From contig NZ_VEFR01000001.1 in assembly GCF_007679035.1 (NCBI RefSeq), forward strand, positions 682,001-746,000: a DNA stretch of 64,000 bases. The letters are read 5' to 3'. Source of the DNA: Agrococcus jejuensis. Lineage in GTDB: Bacteria; Actinomycetota; Actinomycetes; Actinomycetales; Microbacteriaceae. A program made the translations under genes and the position numbers. The notes under the pieces were generated by a model. That model had not been told where the DNA came from. It worked only from the letters and a program-made list of their open reading frames with translations, and ran no database searches. Shown piece after piece: positions 31,580 through 42,937 of this stretch (position 1 is the first letter of the stretch; each line of letters opens with the position of its first letter).

Positions 31580-32767
31580 CTACACGCGTCCCGTCAGGAT
31601 GCCGTGCCAGTACACCTGCGGCAGCACGTGCCGGTCGAGCACGTACCAGGCACGGTGCGCGCGCAGCTGGTCGCGCGCCCGCACCGGCAGCGACCGCCGC
31701 AGCGCGCCGCTGCGGTCGTACTCCGCGAACGAGAGACGGCCCGCGCCGGTCGCGACGGGTGCGACCGTCGAGCCGTCGTACCGCTCGAGCTCCTCGCCGG
31801 CTCGCGCATGGCGGATGTTCTCGACGACGATGCGCGTCTGCGAGCGGAGCGCGCCGCCCGTGCGCGCGTCGCCGAGCGCTGCGGCGTCGCCGATGCCCCA
31901 CACCCGCGGGTGCGCTCGGTGCCGCAGGGTGTCGGGGTCGACGTCGACGAAGCCGCCGGTGCCCGGGGCGTCGAGGCCCGACGCCTGCACGACGGGGGCG
32001 GCGACGTAGGGCGGCAGCAGGTGCAGCAGGTCGACGCGACGGCGCTCGTCGCCGCCGGCCCCGGCCAGCACGACGTCGTCGCCCTCGACCGCGGCGACGC
32101 GCACGCCCGTGCGCACGTCGACGCCCGCGTCGTCGAGATGGCGCCACCACTCCGCCTCGATCGCCGAGACGGGATGCAGCCGCGCCTCGTCGTGCACGAG
32201 GATGACGTCGATCGCGTCGCGCACGCCCTCGCGGCGCCACAGGTCGCAGGCGAGCAGCAGCGGCTTGAGCGCCGTCTCCCTGCCCGACGCCGGCTGTCCG
32301 TGGAGCGTGAAGATCGCCGTGCCGCGCTCGAGCGTGCGGATGCGCTCCCACGCGCGCTCGAGCAGCGCGTCGTCGAACGTCGAGATCGCCATGCCGCGCT
32401 GCACCGCGTCCGCGGCGCCCGGGATCGCATCCCAGTCGAGCCTCGCGCCCGGCGCGACCACGACGTCGCCGCCTGCGACCTCGGTGCCGTCGGCGCAGGT
32501 CACGATGCGCGTGACGGGATCGACCGCGACGGCCGCCGTGCGGTGCCACGTGACGCCGTCGGGGATGAGGTCGGCCTGCGGCCGCGACAGCTCGCGCGCA
32601 TCGGCGAGCCCGAGCCCCACGTAGTTCTGCAGCGGCTTGTAGACGTGCCGCAGCGACGGCTCGACGAGCCCCACGTCGGCGCAGCCGCGCCTGCGCAACC
32701 TCGCCGCCGTCGCGAGTCCGCCGTTGCCGGCGCCGATCACCAGGACGTCGTGCCGATGCGTGGTCAT
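31580..32767 (-). CDS. SQR-like FAD-dependent oxidoreductase lacking both redox cysteines
   Basis: 395 residues. FAD site V-I-G-A-G-N-G-G-L-A-T-A-A-R near residue 9, Y-K-P-L-Q-N-Y-V-G-L-G, an A-P-G-A-R-L-D-W-D-A-I-P-G segment and G-I-G-D-A-A-A-L-G near the C-terminus. This is the sulfide:quinone reductase fold of the SQRDL branch. In SQRDL the active-site cysteines lie in P-V-K-C-A-G and Y-T-S-C-P-L; here the aligned text is P-A-S-G-R-E and S-T-V-A-P-V. So sulfide oxidation by the known mechanism is impossible, and another quinone or carotenoid/NAD substrate is likely. ATG 32767 is set by TAGCGT. Confidence 0.85.
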   Translation of the reverse strand: MTTHRHDVLVIGAGNGGLATAARLRRRGCADVGLVEPSLRHVYKPLQNYVGLGLADARELSRPQADLIPDGVTWHRTAAVAVDPVTRIVTCADGTEVAGGDVVVAPGARLDWDAIPGAADAVQRGMAISTFDDALLERAWERIRTLERGTAIFTLHGQPASGRETALKPLLLACDLWRREGVRDAIDVILVHDEARLHPVSAIEAEWWRHLDDAGVDVRTGVRVAAVEGDDVVLAGAGGDERRRVDLLHLLPPYVAAPVVQASGLDAPGTGGFVDVDPDTLRHRAHPRVWGIGDAAALGDARTGGALRSQTRIVVENIRHARAGEELERYDGSTVAPVATGAGRLSFAEYDRSGALRRSLPVRARDQLRAHRAWYVLDRHVLPQVYWHGILTGRV

Positions 32768-32774
32768 TGGAGCC

Positions 32775-32780
32775 ACGCTA
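32775..32780 (-). promoter_or_regulatory. Leaderless -10 box of the flavoprotein gene
   Basis: TAGCGT, 7 nt before ATG 32767. It excludes the upstream in-frame GTG as start. Confidence 0.55.
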
Positions 32781-32846
32781 CGGCGGCGCCGTCCGCCGTG
32801 CTCGGGGTTGACGTCGGTCGTCGCAGACCGCGTGCACGGCGTCCCG

Positions 32847-33800
32847 TCAGGGCAGCGCGTACCTCGCGGGATCGAGCGTCAGCAGATCCTCGAGGTAGGC
32901 GAGGTTCGCCGGCTCCGTCTCGACGCCCTCGGTGAGATGCCACGTGCCCCACTCGAGCAGCATGTACTCGATCGCCGTCGGCCACAGCGCACGCTCGGCG
33001 TCGTCGAGCCGCTGGGCGCGCTCGAGGTAGCCGGCGAGGAAGGCGAGCCACTCGTCGCGTGCGAGCGCCCGGCCCGCGCAGCCGGCGTGCTCCAGCGGGA
33101 ACAGCAGCACCGCGACCGCCAGGTCGAGGATGCGAGGCGCGAGCGCTGCGTTCTCGAGGTCGACGGCGAGCGCGCCCTCGGCGTCGAACAGCAGGTTCGA
33201 CGCTCGGTGGTCGAGCGAGACGGGCATGTGCGGCAGCCGGGCGGCGCGGACCGTCGCGAGCGTCGCCGGGAAGCGCTCGAGCGCCGCGACCCACGGCTCG
33301 GCGTCTGCGCTCGGCCAGTGCTCGGCGGCCGATGCGCGCAGCGCCTCCACGTCGTCCGCGATCGAGTCCGCCGCATCCGAGCCCCACTCGAACGGCGGGA
33401 AGCCGTCGATCGCGAGGTCGGCCGAGACCGCGTGCATGGCGCCGAGCAGCCGACCCGCCGAACGGATGTCGTCGACGGAGCCGTCCCACGCGCGTCCGTG
33501 CAACCGCGGGTACGCCACCCACGACTCGACTCGCTGCTCGCCGTCGTCGTCGACGACGTCGATCGCGACGGGCGGCAGCAGCGGCTCGACGGTGCGGATG
33601 CCGTGCGCCACGAGGGCCCGCTGCCACGCCTCGAGCGCGGGCTGCGCCGATCCCCAGGTGCGCTTCACGACGGCGCGCACGTCGCCGTCCGGCCCGTGCA
33701 CACGCGCCCACCAGACGAGCGAGTACGGGTGGATCGACTCGGTGCCGTCGATCGTCGCCTGGGCACCGAAGGCCGCGCTGACGCTCGCGTGGACGCTCAT
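32847..33800 (-). CDS. Aminoglycoside-phosphotransferase-like kinase, altered catalytic loop
   Basis: 317 residues, APH/choline-kinase fold. The N-lobe lysine is in V-V-K-R-T-W. The catalytic loop reads P-V-S-L-D-H-R-A-S-N, so the Asp and Asn of H-G-D-x-x-x-x-N are kept but His-Gly is Ser-Leu. The metal loop reads A-V-D-L-E-N-A, with Asp present. An R-I-L-D-L-A helix follows. It may phosphorylate a small metabolite; antibiotic resistance is not implied. TAGCCT 6 nt before ATG 33800 sets the start. Confidence 0.8.
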   Translation of the reverse strand: MSVHASVSAAFGAQATIDGTESIHPYSLVWWARVHGPDGDVRAVVKRTWGSAQPALEAWQRALVAHGIRTVEPLLPPVAIDVVDDDGEQRVESWVAYPRLHGRAWDGSVDDIRSAGRLLGAMHAVSADLAIDGFPPFEWGSDAADSIADDVEALRASAAEHWPSADAEPWVAALERFPATLATVRAARLPHMPVSLDHRASNLLFDAEGALAVDLENAALAPRILDLAVAVLLFPLEHAGCAGRALARDEWLAFLAGYLERAQRLDDAERALWPTAIEYMLLEWGTWHLTEGVETEPANLAYLEDLLTLDPARYALP

Positions 33801-33806
33801 GCCCCA

Positions 33807-33812
33807 AGGCTA
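33807..33812 (-). promoter_or_regulatory. Leaderless -10 box of the APH-like gene
   Basis: TAGCCT, 6 nt before ATG 33800. Confidence 0.6.
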
Positions 33813-33818
33813 CGAGCG

Positions 33819-34958
33819 TCAGCGAGTGGGCCAGTGCCACGCGGGCACGTCGAGCGGTCCCTCGCGGCCTGCGACGAGCGTCTCGCCGTCGTGCTTCTCG
33901 AGCTCGATGCGCGCGCCGCCGAGAGCGTCGGCGAGCCGCTGCTGGTGCGTGACGACCACGACCTGCGTCGCCTCCGCCGCCTGCTGCACGAGCGCGGCGA
34001 GGGGCTCGACGAGGTCAACGTGCAGGCTGCGCTCGGGCTCGTTGAGCACCACGAGCGTCGGCTTCTCCGCCGAGAGCAGCGCGGCGACGAGCAGCAGGTA
34101 CTGCAGCGTGCCGTCGGAGAGCTCGGGGGCGGCGAGCGGCCGCAGGAGCCCTGGCTGCTCGAGCGCGACGCTCATGCGGCCGTCAGCCATCGGCAGCAGC
34201 AGCCGCGATCCCGGGAACGCGCGATCGACGGCGGCGTGCACCTCGCGGTCCCAGCCCGCCTCGATCGCCGTCTGCAGCACCGCCGCGAGGTTGGCGCCGT
34301 CGTCGTCGAGGCGCACGGCACGCGTCGCGACCTGCGGCTGCCGCGCGGGCGCCGACCGGTCGGTGCGCAGCGCGTCGTGGAACCGCCAGCCGCGGAGCAT
34401 CCGGCGCGCGCCCGCGAGCTCTGCCGCCTCCGCGTGCCCGGCGAGCTCGTCGAGCACCGACGCCCACGGATGCATGCCGGCGGCGAGCTGCTGCCATCCG
34501 CCGTCGCCGCGCATGCGCGCGAGCCCGCGCTTGCGGTCCACGAGCACGCCGGCCGGGCGCGGATCGCTGCCCGCGAAGACGTGCTCCTGCTTCATCTCGG
34601 GATCGAGGTCGAAGGCGCTGCGCCCCGCGACCGGGATGCCCAGGTCGATCGCGTAGCCCAGCTCGTCGGTCGCGACGCCGAGGCGCAGCGAGACGGGTCC
34701 CGAGCGGACCGTGCCCTGCACGGCCCGCCCCTGCGAGGAGCCCTGCTCGGGACCGGCCCAGCGGACGGCATCCAGGCCTCCGACGGCGGCGAGCGATGCG
34801 ATGACCCGCCCTTCGCCGCAGTCGGCGAGCAGGCGCAGCGACCGGTAGAGGTTCGACTTGCCGCTGCCGTTCGCACCCGTGACGACCGTGGGGGCCTCGA
34901 GGTCGACGACGAGGGATCGGATCGACCGGTACCCCTCGATCGCGAGCCTGCGGATCAT
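33819..34958 (-). CDS. AAA-family ATPase (RecF/OLD-like)
   Basis: 379 residues. I-E-G-Y-R-S-I-R-S at residues 7-15 followed by Walker A G-A-N-G-S-G-K-S-N-L (29-38), a long lid region, then L-S-D-G-T-L-Q-Y-L-L-L (ABC-type signature), Walker B L-V-V-L-N-E-P-E-R-S-L-H and V-V-V-T-H-Q switch. This is the AAA_21/RecF-like ATPase group. No nuclease (TOPRIM) domain is attached and no partner gene lies next door except DinB, 13 nt upstream, so the role is open. It looks like a house protein rather than a defence pair. Confidence 0.85.
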   Translation of the reverse strand: MIRRLAIEGYRSIRSLVVDLEAPTVVTGANGSGKSNLYRSLRLLADCGEGRVIASLAAVGGLDAVRWAGPEQGSSQGRAVQGTVRSGPVSLRLGVATDELGYAIDLGIPVAGRSAFDLDPEMKQEHVFAGSDPRPAGVLVDRKRGLARMRGDGGWQQLAAGMHPWASVLDELAGHAEAAELAGARRMLRGWRFHDALRTDRSAPARQPQVATRAVRLDDDGANLAAVLQTAIEAGWDREVHAAVDRAFPGSRLLLPMADGRMSVALEQPGLLRPLAAPELSDGTLQYLLLVAALLSAEKPTLVVLNEPERSLHVDLVEPLAALVQQAAEATQVVVVTHQQRLADALGGARIELEKHDGETLVAGREGPLDVPAWHWPTR

Positions 34959-34971
34959 GCGCCGCTGGGGG

Positions 34972-35507
34972 TCATGCGCCCAGCAGCCCGCGCACGTACG
35001 CCGCCTGGCCCGCGTGCTGGATGTCGTCGTCGGCGACGCTCACGAGTCGCACCGCGAGCGTGACGGGCGGGTCCCACCGCTCGTCGACGACGCGATCGAG
35101 GTCGCCGGCGCCGATCGACTCGAGGTAGCCGATCGTGCGCGCGTGCACGGCGGCGAAGTAGCCCAGCAGCGCGTCGACGGACTCGGGGCGCACGGCGGCG
35201 ACGTCGTCCGCGTCGTGCCCGTAGCCCGTGTCGTCGGCGTCCGGCTCGCGACCGAAGCGGTGCGCCCAGTCGCCCGAGATCCACTCCTGCTCGGCGCCGA
35301 CGCCGTCCGCGCCCGCGCCGACCTCGCCCATGAGCTCCGAGACGTGGTGGTCCTGCACGCGTGCGAGATGCCACACGAGCCAGCCGATGCTGTTCGCGCC
35401 CTCGGCGGGGCGAGCGACGAGCTGCTCGGGCGTCAGCCCTTCGACGGCACGCTGCACCTCCCCCGGGATGCGTCCGTACAGCTCCTGCAGCAGGGCGATG
35501 GCGTCCA

Positions 35508-35508
<1 letters not shown>
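34972..35508 (-). CDS. DinB/DUF664-family protein
   Basis: 178 residues, four-helix DinB fold. H-Lx2-H-type metal residues are visible: W-L-V-W-H-L-A-R-V-Q-D-H-H near residue 48 and D-D-I-Q-H-A-G-Q-A-A-Y near 163. Actinobacterial members are thiol-dependent transferases (for example mycothiol-dependent) or metal-dependent enzymes of unknown substrate. Its ATG overlaps the ligA stop (TGATG), so it is co-translated with DNA ligase, probably without functional meaning. The ATPase gene follows by 13 nt. Confidence 0.87.
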
Positions 35509-38084
<2,576 letters not shown>

Positions 38085-39203
38085 TCAGACGGGCGCGGGC
38101 TCCGCGGCGACCGTGCGGTCGATCGTGCACTGGCCGAGCACGCGCGTGCCGAGGTACAGCACGGCCGACTGGCCCGTGGCGACGCCCGAGAGCGGCGCGT
38201 CGACGCGCACGACGAGCTCGTCGTCGACGAGGAACGCGGTCGCGGGCACGGGATCGGCGTGCGCGCGGATCTGCACCTCGACCGCGAGGCCCGCATCCGA
38301 CGTCGCCCCATCCAGGCCCGGGTGCCGCTCCCCCGCCCACGAGACGCGACGGCCGCCGAGCTCGACGACCGCGAGCGCCTCGCGCGGACCCACGACGACC
38401 TCGCGCGTCGCCGGCTTGACCTCGAGCACGAAGCGCGGGCGTCCGTCGGGGCTCGGCACGCCGAGGTGCAGGCCGCGGCGCTGCCCGACCGTGAAGCCGT
38501 GGGCGCCGGCATGCTCGCCCACGACGGTGCCGTCGCGCTCGACGATCGCACCCGGCGCATCTCCGAGCCGCTCGGCGAGGAACCCGCGGGTGTCGCCGTC
38601 GGGGATGAAGCAGATGTCGTGGCTGTCGGGCTTGCTGGCCACGGTGAAGCCGCGGCGCTCGGCCTCGGCGCGCACCTCCGCCTTCGACGGGGTGTCGGCG
38701 AGCGGGAACATGCAGTGCGCGAGCTGGTCGGTCGTCAGCACGCCGAGCACGTACGACTGGTCCTTCGCCCAGTCGGCGGCGCGGTGCAGCTCGGGCCCGG
38801 ATGCCGTGTCGACGACGCGTGCGTAGTGGCCGGTGGCGACGCGGTCGAAGCCGAGGCCGATCGCCCGGTCGAGCAGGGCTGCGAACTTGATGCGCTCGTT
38901 GCAGCGCAGGCACGGGTTCGGCGTGCGGCCCGCGGCGTACTCGCCGAGGAAGTCGTCGACGACCTCCTCCTGGAACCGCTCCGAGAAGTCCCACACGTAG
39001 AACGGGATGCCGAGCCGGTCGGCGACGCGGCGCGCATCCATCGCGTCCTCGACGGTGCAGCAGCCGCGGGATCCGGTGCGCAGCGTGCCCGCGTTGCGGT
39101 TGAGGGCGAGGTGCACGCCGACGACGTCGTGCCCAGCCTCGACGGCGCGCGCAGCGGCGACGGCGGAGTCGACGCCACCCGACATCGCTGCGAGCACCTG
39201 CAT
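38085..39203 (-). CDS. mnmA: tRNA-specific 2-thiouridylase
   Basis: 372 residues. PP-loop S-G-G-V-D-S at residues 8-13, nucleophile Cys in [12 protein letters not shown], second catalytic Cys in [12 protein letters not shown], and T-G-H-Y-A-R. It activates U34 of Lys/Glu/Gln tRNAs with ATP and inserts sulfur, which comes from a cysteine desulfurase such as the one encoded just upstream. The start ATG 39203 is set by TACCGT. Both flanks carry the 16-bp repeat clusters. Confidence 0.96.
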   Translation of the reverse strand: MQVLAAMSGGVDSAVAAARAVEAGHDVVGVHLALNRNAGTLRTGSRGCCTVEDAMDARRVADRLGIPFYVWDFSERFQEEVVDDFLGEYAAGRTPNPCLRCNERIKFAALLDRAIGLGFDRVATGHYARVVDTASGPELHRAADWAKDQSYVLGVLTTDQLAHCMFPLADTPSKAEVRAEAERRGFTVASKPDSHDICFIPDGDTRGFLAERLGDAPGAIVERDGTVVGEHAGAHGFTVGQRRGLHLGVPSPDGRPRFVLEVKPATREVVVGPREALAVVELGGRRVSWAGERHPGLDGATSDAGLAVEVQIRAHADPVPATAFLVDDELVVRVDAPLSGVATGQSAVLYLGTRVLGQCTIDRTVAAEPAPV

Positions 39204-39209
39204 GCGTCC

Positions 39210-39215
39210 ACGGTA
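39210..39215 (-). promoter_or_regulatory. Leaderless -10 box of mnmA
   Basis: TACCGT, 6 nt before ATG 39203. Repeat cluster B begins 30 bp further upstream. Confidence 0.6.
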
Positions 39216-39244
39216 CCGAGCCGTGCGCGTCCCTCCGAAGCCGT

Positions 39245-39340
39245 GACTGGTCGCTCGTGGTCGGGAGTGGTCGCTCGTTGCGACCACCAGTGACCAGTCA
39301 GTCGTATCGAGCGACCAGTCGCCGCCACGAGCGACCAGTC
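39245..39340. repeat. Repeat cluster B: five copies of the same 16-bp element
   Basis: Forward copies at 39245 and 39265, inverted at 39284, 39305 and 39325; spacing 20, 19, 21 and 20 bp. The outer copies 39245-39260 and 39325-39340 are exact complements, and 39265 pairs with 39305 over about 12 bp, so the whole 96 nt can fold as one long hairpin. It lies between the cysteine desulfurase stop (39360) and the mnmA promoter. Confidence 0.85.
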
Positions 39341-39359
39341 ATGGATGCGGATGCGCCGC

Positions 39360-40487
39360 CTACGCCGACGCCGCCCGCGCCGTCGCGATCGCGGCGGGCA
39401 GGGCGGCGCAGAGGGCGTCGACGTCGTCGGACGTCGTGGAGCGGCCGAGGGAGACGCGCAGCGGCGCGAGGTGCCCCAGCCCCATGGCGCGCAGCACATG
39501 CGACGGCTCCTGCACGCCGGCGGTGCAGGCGGAGCCGTTCGACACGGCGAAGCCGAGGCGGTCGAGCGCGAAGACGACGGTCTCCGCGTCGACGTCGGCG
39601 AGGGCGAGATGCGCGATGTGCGGCGCGCGTGCATCCGCGGGCGCCGTCGCCACGACCCCCGGCACTGCCACGCCCGCTGCGAGCACGCGATCGCGCATCC
39701 CCGCCAGGCGCGACGACTCCGCCTCCAGCTCCGCCACGGCCTCGGCGATCGCGATCGACGCGAGGTGGGCGCCGAGCACGTCCTGCGTGCCCGAGCGCAG
39801 CCCGCGCTGCTGCCCGCCGCCGTGCACGATCGGCGCGATCGGCGCATCCCTGGCCACGAGCAGCACGCCGACGCCCACGGGTCCGCCCACCTTGTGCGCC
39901 GAGAGCCCGATCGTCGTCGCTCCCGACGACGACAGCCCCAGCGACCGCGCCGACACCGGCACGTGCCCGAGCGCCTGCACGGCATCCACGTGCATCGGCA
40001 CGCCGGCCGACCGCGCCGACGCCGCCAGCCCTGCGACGTCCTGCACGGTGCCGATCTCGTTCGACACCCACAGCGCCGTCGCGAGCGCCGCCCCGTCGAG
40101 CGCGGCGGCGAAGGCGTCGGCATCCACCACGGCGGTCGACGAGATCGGCACCCAGCGCACCTCGCGTCCGGCAGCCGCGAGCGCCTCGGCGGTGTCGAGC
40201 GTCGCGTGGTGCTCGCCATCGGGCACGACGAGCGCTCCGGGGCGCACGCGCGCGATGCCCTGCAGGGCGAGGTTCGTCGACTCCGTGCCGCCCGACGTGA
40301 GCACGACCTCCGTCGGGTGCGCGTCGAGCGCGTCGGCGATGCGCTCGCGAGCCTCCTCGAGCAGGGCCGCGGCCCGCTGCCCCGCGCGATGCGTGGAGGC
40401 GGGATTCGCGAGCGCCGGCGCGTCGGCCATGGCTGCCAGCACCGACGGCCGCAGAGGCGTCGTGGCAGCGTGGTCGAGGTACCGCAT
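39360..40487 (-). CDS. Cysteine desulfurase (IscS/NifS type)
   Basis: 375 residues. D-H-A-A-T-T-P at residues 5-11, S-G-G-T-E-S-T-N (PLP phosphate), H-V-D-A-V-Q-A-L-G, the PLP lysine in S-A-H-K-V-G-G-P-V-G, and the catalytic Cys in S-N-G-S-A-C-T-A-G. It removes sulfur from cysteine and hands it on as persulfide, most probably to MnmA encoded downstream. Slightly shorter than SufS, class I type. ATG 40487 is divergent from glgX, with overlapping -10 boxes. Confidence 0.94.
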   Translation of the reverse strand: MRYLDHAATTPLRPSVLAAMADAPALANPASTHRAGQRAAALLEEARERIADALDAHPTEVVLTSGGTESTNLALQGIARVRPGALVVPDGEHHATLDTAEALAAAGREVRWVPISSTAVVDADAFAAALDGAALATALWVSNEIGTVQDVAGLAASARSAGVPMHVDAVQALGHVPVSARSLGLSSSGATTIGLSAHKVGGPVGVGVLLVARDAPIAPIVHGGGQQRGLRSGTQDVLGAHLASIAIAEAVAELEAESSRLAGMRDRVLAAGVAVPGVVATAPADARAPHIAHLALADVDAETVVFALDRLGFAVSNGSACTAGVQEPSHVLRAMGLGHLAPLRVSLGRSTTSDDVDALCAALPAAIATARAASA

Positions 40488-40496
40488 GGCGTCGCC

Positions 40497-40503
40497 TAGC
40501 CTA
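40497..40503. promoter_or_regulatory. Interleaved divergent -10 boxes of desulfurase and glgX genes
   Basis: Plus strand TAGCCT (40497-40502), 7 nt before ATG 40510. Minus strand TAGGCT (40498-40503), 10 nt before ATG 40487. The two hexamers overlap by 5 bp in a 22-bp gap, so both promoters cannot be bound at once. Confidence 0.6.
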
Positions 40504-40509
40504 TGGAGC

Positions 40510-42633
40510 ATGGATCGGTTCGTCGGAGACCTCGGTCTCCGGCAGACCGATCGGGGCCACGGCCTGCGCGTGTGGTCGCGCAGCGCGACCGCCATGGAGC
40601 TGCGCCTCTTCGACGCGCACGACCTCGACCGCGTCACCGACCGCGTCCCCATGACCAAGGGCGACGACGACGTGTGGAGCGTGGAGTCCGACCTGCTGCA
40701 GCCGGGCGTCGCCTACGCGATCGGCGTCGACGGCCCCACCGGGCCGACGCATCGCTTCGACGCGAGCCGGCACGCCCTCCCGCCGCATGCGAAGGGCATC
40801 CAGCGCACGCGCTCCGGCGACCATCGCGCGACGGTCATCGACTCGACCTTCGACTGGGGGGACTCGAGGCGCCCGGGGACGCCGCTGGACGAGACCGTCG
40901 TGTACGAGGCGCACGTCAAGGGCCTCACGCAGCTGTCGCCGCACATGCCCGAGGAGCTGCGCGGCACGTACGCGGGCCTCGCGCATCCCAGCACCATCGC
41001 GTACCTCAAGGACCTCGGGGTGACGGCGGTGCAGCTGCTGCCCATCCACTACTTCCTCTCCGAGCAGCGACTGCTCGGCCAGGGTCGCGTCAACTACTGG
41101 GGCTACAACACGCTCTCGTGGCTCACGCCGCACAGCGACTACGCGTCGCGCGCCAACCGCCTCGACGGCACGGGCGGCGTGCTGCGCGAGGTCAAGGGCA
41201 TGGTGCGCCTGCTGCACGAGGCGGGCCTCGAGGTGTACCTCGACGTCGTCTACAACCACACGGCCGAGGAGGGCCCGGGCGGCCCCGCGCAGAGCCTGCG
41301 CCTCATCGACGACGCCTCGTACTACCGGCAGACCGACGAGGGCCACTACATCGACGTCACCGGCTGCGGCAACACCGTCGACTACTCGCTGCCGGCGGCG
41401 CAGGCGCTCGTGCTCGACAGCCTGCGCTACTGGGCGCACGACGTGCAGATCGACGGCTTCCGCTTCGACCTCGCGGTCACGCTGGGGCGCGGCGAGGATG
41501 CGTCGTTCTCACCCGACCATCCGCTGCTGCGCGCGATCGCGACGGATCCGACGCTGCGCGGCGTGAAGATGATCGCCGAGCCGTGGGACGTGGGCATGGG
41601 CGGCTGGCAGGTGGGCCAGTTCGGCGACGGCTGGAGCGAGTGGAACGACGGGTACCGCGACCGCGTGCGGGAGTTCTGGCTCGCCGACCACCGCCGGCTG
41701 CGACACGGCGAGGCGGCGAGCACGTCGGTCGGCCCGATCGCGCACGCGATCTCGGGCAGCCAGGGATCGTTCACGGGTCGCCGCGGTCCGCTCGCGAGCG
41801 TCAACCTCGTCACGGCGCACGACGGCTTCACGCTCACGGACCTCGTGCGCTACGACGAGAAGCACAACCTCGCCAACGGCGAGGACAACCGCGACGGCAC
41901 GAACGACAACCGCTCCTACAACCACGGCGTCGAGGGCCGCACCGAGGACGTGGACGTGCAGCTCGACCGGCGTCGGTCGATGCGCAACGTGCTCGGCACC
42001 CTGCTGGTGTCGGCGGGCATCCCCATGCTCACCGCCGGCGACGAGTTCGGGCGTACGCAGCGCGGCAACAACAACGCCTACTGCATCGACTCGGCGCTCA
42101 CGTGGATGCCGTGGATGCGCAAGCCGTGGCAGGACGAGTTCCTCGAGCAGACGCGCAGGCTCATCCGCCTGCGCCGCGAGCATCCCGCGCTGCGCCCCCT
42201 CGAGTTCGGTCGCGACGACTACCGCGTCGCCGGCTCGAGCCGGATGGAGTGGTTCAACGCGTTCGGCGCGCCCATGACGATCGAGGACTGGGAGCACGCG
42301 CACGACCGCACGGTGCAGTACATGGCGGAGTCGACGCCGATCGACGAGCCGTACTCGCGCGTGCTCGTGATGCTGCACGGCTCGACGCGCGACGCGCAGG
42401 TCACGCTGCCGAACGCCGACGGCGTCGAGGCCTTCGAGCTGCTGTGGTCGAGCGCCGACGACCGCCACGACGGCGAGGTGCACGTGCCGGGCGACACCGT
42501 GACGGTGCAGCCGATGAGCCTGCGCGTCTACCGCGTGGATGGCGTGCCGGAGTCGGGCGAGCCCGAGGCCGAGCTCGTGGTCATGCGCTCGCGCTCGACG
42601 CCGCCGCCTCCCCCGCCGCCGACGATCGGCTGA
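40510..42633 (+). CDS. glgX: Glycogen debranching enzyme (isoamylase-type)
   Basis: 707 residues. N-terminal CBM48-like region, then GH13_11 barrel: Y-E-A-H-V-K-G-L-T (residues about 136-144), nucleophile Asp in D-G-F-R-F-D-L-A, acid Glu in M-I-A-E-P-W-D-V-G and third Asp in T-A-H-D-G-F-T-L. N-Y-W-G-Y-N-T is the usual motif. It cleaves alpha-1,6 branches, supplying linear glucan to GlgP. C-terminal Pro tail of seven prolines is unusual. Start at ATG 40510 by leaderless box. Confidence 0.94.
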   Translation: MDRFVGDLGLRQTDRGHGLRVWSRSATAMELRLFDAHDLDRVTDRVPMTKGDDDVWSVESDLLQPGVAYAIGVDGPTGPTHRFDASRHALPPHAKGIQRTRSGDHRATVIDSTFDWGDSRRPGTPLDETVVYEAHVKGLTQLSPHMPEELRGTYAGLAHPSTIAYLKDLGVTAVQLLPIHYFLSEQRLLGQGRVNYWGYNTLSWLTPHSDYASRANRLDGTGGVLREVKGMVRLLHEAGLEVYLDVVYNHTAEEGPGGPAQSLRLIDDASYYRQTDEGHYIDVTGCGNTVDYSLPAAQALVLDSLRYWAHDVQIDGFRFDLAVTLGRGEDASFSPDHPLLRAIATDPTLRGVKMIAEPWDVGMGGWQVGQFGDGWSEWNDGYRDRVREFWLADHRRLRHGEAASTSVGPIAHAISGSQGSFTGRRGPLASVNLVTAHDGFTLTDLVRYDEKHNLANGEDNRDGTNDNRSYNHGVEGRTEDVDVQLDRRRSMRNVLGTLLVSAGIPMLTAGDEFGRTQRGNNNAYCIDSALTWMPWMRKPWQDEFLEQTRRLIRLRREHPALRPLEFGRDDYRVAGSSRMEWFNAFGAPMTIEDWEHAHDRTVQYMAESTPIDEPYSRVLVMLHGSTRDAQVTLPNADGVEAFELLWSSADDRHDGEVHVPGDTVTVQPMSLRVYRVDGVPESGEPEAELVVMRSRSTPPPPPPPTIG

Positions 42634-42655
42634 CGCGAGCCCGCGGCGAGCCGCG

Positions 42656-42931
42656 TCACTCCGCCTCGACGCTGCCCCGTGCGCGCAGCCGCACGCCCGC
42701 CCAGAGCAGCAGCGCGCCGAAGGCCACAGCGACCGACATGCTCAGCCAGATCGGGACGCTGCGGACGCCGCCGACCTCGCCGAGCCTCCCCTGCAGTCCT
42801 GCGAGCAGGAGTCCGCCGACGCCGATGATCGTCAGCAGGCTGCCGACGATGAGGAGGAGCAACGCGCGCGCACGGCGCCGCCGCGGGGTCATGGGTCGGC
42901 GATCGATGGGGCCGACGCCCTCGGGGACCAT
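42656..42931 (-). CDS. Small membrane protein after glgP
   Basis: 91 residues with a basic N-terminus (T-P-R-R-R-R-A-R) and two hydrophobic helices (about 24-45 and 62-80) joined by a short loop; short acidic end. It starts 6 nt after the glgP stop with GAGG in front, so it is probably read from the glgP mRNA. I do not recognise it. Convergent with glgX. Confidence 0.6.
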   Translation of the reverse strand: MVPEGVGPIDRRPMTPRRRRARALLLLIVGSLLTIIGVGGLLLAGLQGRLGEVGGVRSVPIWLSMSVAVAFGALLLWAGVRLRARGSVEAE

Positions 42932-42937
42932 CGGACC

